Source: Streptomyces sp. 2114.4
GTDB lineage: Bacteria > Actinomycetota > Actinomycetes > Streptomycetales > Streptomycetaceae
Length of the DNA stretch: 64,000 bases
NCBI RefSeq assembly: GCF_900187385.1
Contig: NZ_FYEY01000001.1
Location: 3,782,001 to 3,846,000, forward strand
Reading direction: 5' to 3'
Part shown: one piece after another, positions 58,687 through 64,000 of the stretch
How the letters are laid out: each line of letters starts with the position of its first letter
Numbering within the stretch: the stretch's first letter is position 1
Notes under the pieces: generated by a model
Databases searched by the model: none
Seen by the model: only the letters and a program-made list of their open reading frames with translations
Told to the model about the DNA's origin: nothing
Position numbers and translations under genes: made by a program

Positions 58687-59805
58687 TCAGCGGGTGACGT
58701 CGTCGTAGGCGTGGGCGAACGCTGCGGTGACCACGGGCCAGGTGCAGTGCACCGGCTCGGTCTCCCAGTTGTGGGCGGCCAGGGTGCGCCGCGCCCCCGG
58801 GGTACGGGCGAGCCACAGCACCTCGTCGGCCAGCGCGAAGGCCGAGTGGCCGCACAGCGCCCCCTCGCGGTTGTGCCGTACGAAGTCGGCGACGCCGGTG
58901 TGCGCCCGGGCCAGCACCGGCAGGCCGCTGGTGCGCGCCTCCAGGGCCGCGATCCCGAAGGACTCCCGGCGGGAGGGGTTGACGAACAGATCGGCCCCGG
59001 CCAGCAGTTCCCGCACCTCCCCGGGCTGCAGGCGGCCCGCGAGGCGGATCCAGCTGTCCATCCCGTTGCGGCGCAGATAGCGCTGTATCGGCCCCGCGCT
59101 GGGCCCGGCGCCGGCGAACGTGGCGCGCAGGGCGGTGCCCCGCCGGGACATCCGCGCATGGGCGGAGTGCAGCGCCGCCAGCAGCTCCATCGGCTCCTTA
59201 CGCGGCACGAGCCGGCCGACGGCGACGACGTGCACCCGGCCGTCCTGGCGCTCGACCGCGGCTCCCGGGCTGCGCCACCACGCCGCGTCGATGCCGTTGG
59301 GGATGACCCGGGGGGTGACGTCCGGAAGGGCCTGCCGGATCAGCCGGGCGGCCGACCTGCTCACGGTCGTCACGGCCACCGGAGCGGTGGGGCCGTGCCC
59401 GGTCCGGCTCAGCAGCCGGTACAGCGCGCGCACCACCGGGTCCCACATGCTGTGGACGGTGGCCACGGCGGGGATGCCCCGGCGCCGGGCGCAGGCCAGC
59501 GCGGCCCAGGCGAACGGCGAGGCCGCGCCCAGGTGCACATGCACCACCCGCGGGTGACGCGCCGTCAACAGGCGGTCGATGGCGTGTCCCGCTCTGGGGT
59601 GAACGGGCAGCCGGCCGGGCAGCCGCGCGCTGATCCTGTGCACGGGGTACGGCCACGAGGCCGTCTGTGCCCCCGGCCCGGCGGGCGTCGCGGTGACGAC
59701 CTCGGCGGCCTGGCCCGCCCGGTGCTGCGCAGCGGCCAGCGCGGCGACCTGGATTTCGATACCTCCGGTCCGCGGCGCAAAGCAGTCTGAAATGTGAAGG
59801 ATCAT
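58687..59805 (-). CDS. GT4 family glycosyltransferase
   Basis: 372 aa from the ATG at 59805. GT-B fold, family 4: N-terminal DCFAPRTGGIEIQVAALAAA, a VVHVHLGAASPFAWAAL stretch, VAVGRLVPRKEPMELLAAL, and the donor-site motif VNPSRRESFGIAALEARTSG. Similar in layout to MshA/PimB type enzymes using UDP- or GDP-sugars. Divergent from the PIG-L gene with 59 bp between starts, which suggests coordinate expression. Confidence 0.9.
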   Translation of the reverse strand: MILHISDCFAPRTGGIEIQVAALAAAQHRAGQAAEVVTATPAGPGAQTASWPYPVHRISARLPGRLPVHPRAGHAIDRLLTARHPRVVHVHLGAASPFAWAALACARRRGIPAVATVHSMWDPVVRALYRLLSRTGHGPTAPVAVTTVSRSAARLIRQALPDVTPRVIPNGIDAAWWRSPGAAVERQDGRVHVVAVGRLVPRKEPMELLAALHSAHARMSRRGTALRATFAGAGPSAGPIQRYLRRNGMDSWIRLAGRLQPGEVRELLAGADLFVNPSRRESFGIAALEARTSGLPVLARAHTGVADFVRHNREGALCGHSAFALADEVLWLARTPGARRTLAAHNWETEPVHCTWPVVTAAFAHAYDDVTR

Positions 59806-59864
59806 GGCTGCACTTCCGAAATGGGGCGTGAAGTCCCCCAGTATGGGGTGGTAAAGCATGGTTC

Positions 59865-60704
59865 GTGAGACATACGTGCTTGTTCTTTCATGCGCATCCG
59901 GACGACGAGGCGCTGCTGACCGCCGGCACCATGGCGCGCCTGGCCGGTGAAGGACACCGTGTGGTGCTGGTGCTGGCCACGGCCGGCGAGCGCGGCCTGG
60001 CACCGACGTCCTTGCGGGACCGCGGCCTGGGCGAGGTCCGCCGCGAGGAGGCGCACGCCTCCGCCCGCATCCTGGGCTGCTCCCGGGTCGCCTTCCTCGG
60101 CTACGCCGACTCCGGGCACGCCCCCGGCCCGGCCCCGGCCTGCGGCGGCGCCCAGCCGTTCGCCTCGGCCGAGGTCGAGGAGGCGGCCGGCCGGCTGGCC
60201 GCGCTGCTCACCGAGGAGCGCGCCGACCTGCTGACGGTCTACGACCCGGCCGGCGGCTACGGGCACCCGGATCACGTCCAGGTCCACCGGGTCGGCTACC
60301 GCGCCGCCCGCCTGGCGGGCACCCCGGTGGTGCTGGAGGCCACCGTCGACCGCACCCTCCTGCTGCGCGGGCTGCGCGCCGCCTCCTGGGTCCACCGCTT
60401 CCCGCCGGAGTTCGACCGGGCCTCCTTCCGGCAGGCCTACGGCGCACGCTCCGAGATCACCCACCGGGTACCGGTCAAACGGCACTGGCGGGCCAAGCGC
60501 GCCAGCATGGCCGCGCACCTCAGCCAGGCCCGGGGCGGCGACTCCGAACGCACCCTGGCCGCGCTGGGCCGCCTGCCCGGACCGGCCTTCCGCCAGGTGC
60601 TGGGGACCGAGTGGTTCATCCAGCGCGGGCTGCCCGCGGGCCCCGTCCTGCGCGATCCGCTGGCCACCCTGCCGGGCGCCGCGGCGACGGCGCCCGGCCG
60701 ATGA
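59865..60704 (+). CDS. PIG-L family deacetylase
   Basis: 279 aa, GTG start at 59865. The zinc-site motif AHPDDEALLT (residues about 10-19) and the second His in YGHPDHVQVHRVG are intact. PIG-L/MshB enzymes remove acetyl from GlcNAc attached to inositol or lipid. Sitting next to a GT4 gene it would deacetylate the sugar that enzyme transfers, the same logic as MshA-MshB; inference. Coupled by a 4-nt overlap to the flippase-like gene. Confidence 0.9.
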   Translation: MRHTCLFFHAHPDDEALLTAGTMARLAGEGHRVVLVLATAGERGLAPTSLRDRGLGEVRREEAHASARILGCSRVAFLGYADSGHAPGPAPACGGAQPFASAEVEEAAGRLAALLTEERADLLTVYDPAGGYGHPDHVQVHRVGYRAARLAGTPVVLEATVDRTLLLRGLRAASWVHRFPPEFDRASFRQAYGARSEITHRVPVKRHWRAKRASMAAHLSQARGGDSERTLAALGRLPGPAFRQVLGTEWFIQRGLPAGPVLRDPLATLPGAAATAPGR

Positions 60705-61735
60705 CACCGCTCGCCGCGCGGCTGCCGAAGTCCGCCCTGCGGCTGCTGGGCCTGCTCTCCTCCACCGCGGGCCTCGTCCTGCTGGCCCTGGCCGTGCCGA
60801 GGGCGGCGGGCACGGACTGGGCCGCCGTACGGGCCCACCTCGGGCACGTCAGCGGCCCGCAGGTGGCGCTGCTGTGCGCCCTGGCGGGTGCCACGCTGTG
60901 GAGCTACACCTACGTACTCGGCGCCGCGCTCCCCGGACTGACGCCGCGTCAGGCGCTGCTGGTGCACTGCACCGGCAGCGCCGTCAGCAATCTGCTGCCG
61001 CTCGGCGGCGGTGCGGGCGTCGCGGTCACCTACGCCATGACGCGCCGCTGGGGGCATCCGCCGCACGCCGTGGCCGTGTGCGTCGCGCTCACCGGGGCGT
61101 GCAACGTGGCCGCGCGGCTGGTCCTGTCGGCGGTGGGCGCACTGCTGCTGGTGGGAACCCCCGTGCCCGGCATCGGCTGGGCGGCGGCCGCGGGCGGGGT
61201 GGTCCTCGCCCTGCCGGTGGCACTGGCGGCCGGGTGGCCGGTGCTGCGCCGCTGCCGCCGGGCACCCGCCGCCCGGCTGCGGGCGGCGCCGGCCGGAGCG
61301 CTGCGCCACCTCGCCCGGCGCGCCCGGCAGCTCGCGGTGCGGCTGCGCGACGAGAGCCGGGACGTCGTCCGCCGTTCCTGGGCGCGGCTGGTATGCGGCA
61401 TGGCCGCCACCCTCGCGGCGCAGGGCGCGCTGTTCCTGGCCTGTCTGCAGGCGGCGGGCTCCCGTACGGGAGCGGCCGAGGCGCTGGCGGTGTTCGCGGC
61501 CAGCCGGCTGCTGACCCAGATCGCCCTCACCCCCGGCGGCATCGGCGTCACCGAGTGCGCCGCCGCCGTCGCGCTGGTCGCCCTCGGCGGGGACCCCGCG
61601 GCGGTGGCCTCGGCCATGCTGCTGTTCGCCACCTTCACGCATCTGCTGGAGATTCCGCTCGGCGCGCTCACCGGCGCGTGGTGGCTGCTGCGCGAGGGAC
61701 GACGGCGTCCGGAACCGGCACCGGCCGCCCCTTAG
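60701..61735 (+). CDS. UPF0104/LPG-synthase-TM family membrane protein
   Basis: 344 aa, about eight membrane helices (LRLLGLLSSTAGLVLLALAV; LLCALAGATLWSYTYVLGAA; AVCVALTGACNVAARLVLSA; GVVLALPVALAAGWPVL; TLAAQGALFLACLQAAG). The motifs VSNLLPLGGGAGVAVTYAMT and ALTPGGIGVTECAAAVALVA are those of the lysylphosphatidylglycerol synthetase membrane (UPF0104) family, here without a catalytic domain. Such proteins are thought to flip polyprenyl- or glycolipids. The 3' end overlaps the convergent mannosyltransferase by 68 bp. Confidence 0.88.
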   Translation: MTPLAARLPKSALRLLGLLSSTAGLVLLALAVPRAAGTDWAAVRAHLGHVSGPQVALLCALAGATLWSYTYVLGAALPGLTPRQALLVHCTGSAVSNLLPLGGGAGVAVTYAMTRRWGHPPHAVAVCVALTGACNVAARLVLSAVGALLLVGTPVPGIGWAAAAGGVVLALPVALAAGWPVLRRCRRAPAARLRAAPAGALRHLARRARQLAVRLRDESRDVVRRSWARLVCGMAATLAAQGALFLACLQAAGSRTGAAEALAVFAASRLLTQIALTPGGIGVTECAAAVALVALGGDPAAVASAMLLFATFTHLLEIPLGALTGAWWLLREGRRRPEPAPAAP

Positions 61736-63125
61736 ACGCCCACCGCAGCACCGCCGCCAGGGCCACCGCTCCCCCGACGACGGCCGCCGCCCCGCTCGCC
61801 CAGGTCGGCCCCTGCCCCGAGGGCATCACCACCAGCGTCAGCCCCACCACCGCCGCCCGGGCGCCGCGCCCCGCCAGCCGCCGCCAGGACACCGCCGCCA
61901 GCGGCACCACCGCCCACAGCGCGTACCACGGCTGCGCCACCGGAGCGGCCGCCACCAGCACCAGCAGCGCCGCCCCCGTCGCCCGCTCGGCGCCGGCCCG
62001 CGGGGCGCACCGCACCCAGTACCCCACCGCCCCCAGACCCACCAGCATCCCGGCCAGCCGCGCGGCCGTCATCGCACCGGCCGCGGTGCCCCACCCCAGC
62101 CCCCGCGCGGCCCACCCCAGCAGATGGCCCGCATCCGTGCTCAGGGACAGCAGGGTGTGGACCTCGGCGGGCGTACGGAGGGTCCACAGCCACCCCCACC
62201 CCTGGCCGCACCCGGCCACCCCCGCCACCAGGGCGGTCGCGGCCACCGCGGCGATCCCCGCCGTCCGCCGCACCCGCCGCCACCCGCCGTCGCAGCCCGC
62301 CACGCTCACCGCCGCCGCGCACAGCAGGGCCACCACGGCGGGAGCCTTCACCAGCACCGCCGCGGTCAGTACGACGGTCCCCACGCCCCAGCGCCCCCGG
62401 CGGAACGCCAGCAGCCCGGCCGCCATCAGCCCCAGCATCAGCGCTTCGTTGTGCGCCCCGCCGACCAGGTGCAGCAGCACCAGCGGGTTGAGCGCGCCGG
62501 CCCACAGCGCCCCGGCCGCACCGGAGCCCGCCGCCTGTGCCAGCCGTCGCAGGGCCCACACCAGGAGGGCCAGCCCCGCCACCGCCAGCAGCCGCAGCCC
62601 CAGGGCCGCGGCCACCACATGCTGCTCGCCGGTGACCGCCACCACGGCCCGCGCCGCGGCGACGGCCAGCGGCCCGTACGGGGCCGGGGCGTCGTGCCAC
62701 ATCCCGGGGACGTTCGCCGCCAGCGGCCCGCCCAGCGCCGCCGGGCCCAGTGCGTACACATCGCGTCCGCGGCCCGCCAGCGCGCCCTGGGCGAGGTAGC
62801 TGTAGGCGTCGCTGCTGCCCAGCAACGGGCCCGGCACCAGCGGCAGCACCCAGCACCACAGCGCCCTGCGCAGCGGCCGCCACCCGCCGGCCGTGCCGTC
62901 CGCGACCCGCCGCCCCAGCCGCCACCACGCGGCGAGCAGCAGCACCAGCCCGGCGTACGACACGGCGACACCCACGCACTGCAGCGGCACGCCGGGCCGC
63001 CCCCACACCCCGTCAGGAACGCCCCGCGGCAGCGCCCCGGACCCCCATCCGCCGACGCCCAGCAGCACGGACCCCAGCGTGCCCAGGAGCACTTCTGCCC
63101 GGACGGTGCTCCCTGCCGCGCTCAT
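61668..63125 (-). CDS. MptB-like alpha-1,6-mannosyltransferase
   Basis: 485 aa, about 12-13 membrane helices. It has the polyprenol-phosphomannose-dependent mannosyltransferase layout: LLGSSDAYSYLAQGALAGRG with the DxYSYLAQG aspartate near the first outer loop, YGPLAVAAARAV, GALNPLVLLHLVGGAHNEAL, and a C-terminal VAQPWYALWAVVPLAAV. Uses Man-P-polyprenol to extend a lipid-linked mannan. Converges onto the UPF0104 gene. Confidence 0.85.
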   Translation of the reverse strand: MSAAGSTVRAEVLLGTLGSVLLGVGGWGSGALPRGVPDGVWGRPGVPLQCVGVAVSYAGLVLLLAAWWRLGRRVADGTAGGWRPLRRALWCWVLPLVPGPLLGSSDAYSYLAQGALAGRGRDVYALGPAALGGPLAANVPGMWHDAPAPYGPLAVAAARAVVAVTGEQHVVAAALGLRLLAVAGLALLVWALRRLAQAAGSGAAGALWAGALNPLVLLHLVGGAHNEALMLGLMAAGLLAFRRGRWGVGTVVLTAAVLVKAPAVVALLCAAAVSVAGCDGGWRRVRRTAGIAAVAATALVAGVAGCGQGWGWLWTLRTPAEVHTLLSLSTDAGHLLGWAARGLGWGTAAGAMTAARLAGMLVGLGAVGYWVRCAPRAGAERATGAALLVLVAAAPVAQPWYALWAVVPLAAVSWRRLAGRGARAAVVGLTLVVMPSGQGPTWASGAAAVVGGAVALAAVLRWASKGRPVPVPDAVVPRAAATTRR

Positions 63126-63256
63126 CCGGCCAACCTAGACGCGGCACCGCCCCGCACGGCGCACGCCGGCAGCCATGTCGCCCGTCCGCGCCAGGAGATG
63201 TCTCTCCGGGGCTTCCCGGGGGTGTCTCCGCGAGGGCCCGCCGCCCCGGCACCGGC

Positions 63257-64000
63257 TCAGTCGGCGCAGTACGCGTCCCGCTCCGGCCGCCGCCCCGTCG
63301 TCAGGAAGGCGGTGACCGCCCGGTCCCCGCAGGCGGTGCCGTTGCCCAGGTAGGCCTCGTGGCCGCCGTGGTCCAGGGTGACCAGACGGGCCCGGTCACC
63401 GAGGGCCTGACGCAACTTCAGGGCACCGGCGTACGGGCTGTAGGGGTCCCGGCGGTTCTGGAGCATCAGGATGTTGGACGGGCCGTCGGCGGTGATCCGC
63501 GTGGGCTTCTGTACCGGCGCGTCCTTCCAGAAGGCGCAGGGCGTGATGTTCGCCGGCATCCCGGCCGTGAGCGGGTGCCGGGCGCGGTCGACGGCCGCGG
63601 CGCGCCGGTATGCGGCGACCGACGCCGGCCAGCGCACGTCGTTGCAGACGGTGGCCGTCATCGCCGCGGCCTGCTCGTCCGGCAGCGGCCCGGCGAGGGC
63701 ATCGGGCAGCACCGGCCGGGCGCCCGGGTCCTGGGCCTGCCGGACGAGCCGCGCGAACGAGGGGAAGCGGTCATCGCTCTGCAGGGCGCTGTGCAGCGCC
63801 TGGCGCAGCAGGTTGCCGGTCAGCCGGACGCCCTTCGTGCCGGACTCCTTCGGCGTCCGGTCCAGCTTCGCCGCCAGCCCGAGGAACAACGGCCGGACGT
63901 CCTGGGGGCGTTCGGCCAGCCGCAGCCCCTCGTCCTCCCGGGCGGGGTCGGCCGCCCAGGCCGCGAAGTCGGGGAACCGGTCGTCCGCGCCCACGGCCAT
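63257..64000 (-). CDS. TAP-type secreted peptidase C-terminus (partial)
   Basis: 247 residues to the right edge; the start lies outside. C-terminal half of an alpha/beta-hydrolase of the tripeptidyl-aminopeptidase (SlpD/SlpE) family: ITPCAFWKDAPVQKPTRITA, NILMLQNRRDPYSPYAGALK with the catalytic Asp, and LDHGGHEAYLGNGTACGDRA with the catalytic His, ending DAYCAD. The GxSxG nucleophile and signal peptide would be in the missing part. Confidence 0.85.
   Translation of the reverse strand: MAVGADDRFPDFAAWAADPAREDEGLRLAERPQDVRPLFLGLAAKLDRTPKESGTKGVRLTGNLLRQALHSALQSDDRFPSFARLVRQAQDPGARPVLPDALAGPLPDEQAAAMTATVCNDVRWPASVAAYRRAAAVDRARHPLTAGMPANITPCAFWKDAPVQKPTRITADGPSNILMLQNRRDPYSPYAGALKLRQALGDRARLVTLDHGGHEAYLGNGTACGDRAVTAFLTTGRRPERDAYCAD

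Noticed and set aside
57787..59790. 667-codon plus-strand frame across methyltransferase and GT4
   Set aside because: Shadow of two well-formed minus-strand genes.

Overview
The window reads as a GC-rich actinomycete chromosome, most likely Streptomyces. The reasons are the strong third-position GC, frequent GTG starts, Shine-Dalgarno sequences of the GGAGG type, and families typical of that genus (DUF5994, DUF6415, SCO2400-like, DUF4232 lipoproteins, paired Ser/Thr kinases, TPR-type XRE regulators). Genes were called from open frames, start context and family motifs recognised by eye; no database search was run.

Bases 1-7000 are accessory DNA. A lower-GC HEPN/ApeA-like gene runs in from the left edge. 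It is followed by a compact set of small genes and two GntR/UTRA regulators arranged as in integrative elements (AICE type), with a doubled CTAGTnnACTAG operator between divergent genes. Two exact 48-bp copies of the 3' half of a tRNA-Gly(CCC) gene (5503-5550 and 6870-6917) bracket a decayed tyrosine recombinase and mark att sites of old tandem insertions. From 7 to 11 kb come two DUF5994 paralogues, YjbQ, and frameshifted remains of a SpoIIE-type phosphatase and a flavoprotein. From 11 to 15.5 kb there is a TIG-domain lipase and an arsenic locus (arsR-acr3-arsC, with a divergent ArsI-type C-As lyase). From 15.6 to 20 kb there are secreted or lipid-anchored proteins and a PadR-membrane protein pair.

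Bases 20.2-35.6 kb hold a type VII secretion and polymorphic toxin island: two WXG100-like small proteins, a 226-aa companion, a 1510-aa RHS toxin ending in a YwqJ-like deaminase domain, a SUKH-type immunity gene, a second protein repeating only the RHS N-terminus, and a three-ATPase EccC. An anchored protein, an ECF sigma factor and a LamG protein follow.

Bases 35.9-39.9 kb are the most interesting part. A DUF6415 protein, a previously hidden 33-aa peptide, a JmjC/cupin oxygenase and an APH-fold kinase lie in one tight minus-strand operon, preceded by an XRE regulator and a perfect dyad. This has the shape of a small RiPP (modified peptide) pathway.

Bases 40-49.5 kb carry a GNAT-EamA pair with a divergent LysR, a Tat-exported deacetylase-like lipoprotein, a PAF-acetylhydrolase-like enzyme, an SCO2400-like protein and a membrane Ser/Thr kinase. 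Bases 49.6-54.7 kb carry a cytochrome P450, a DrrAB-like ABC exporter, a DUF4097 protein and a ribbon-helix-helix protein with a repeat-rich promoter. Bases 55-63 kb hold a second Ser/Thr kinase and a cell-surface glycoconjugate cluster (GT87, methyltransferase, GT4, PIG-L deacetylase, UPF0104 flippase-like protein, MptB-like mannosyltransferase). A TAP-type peptidase runs off the right edge.
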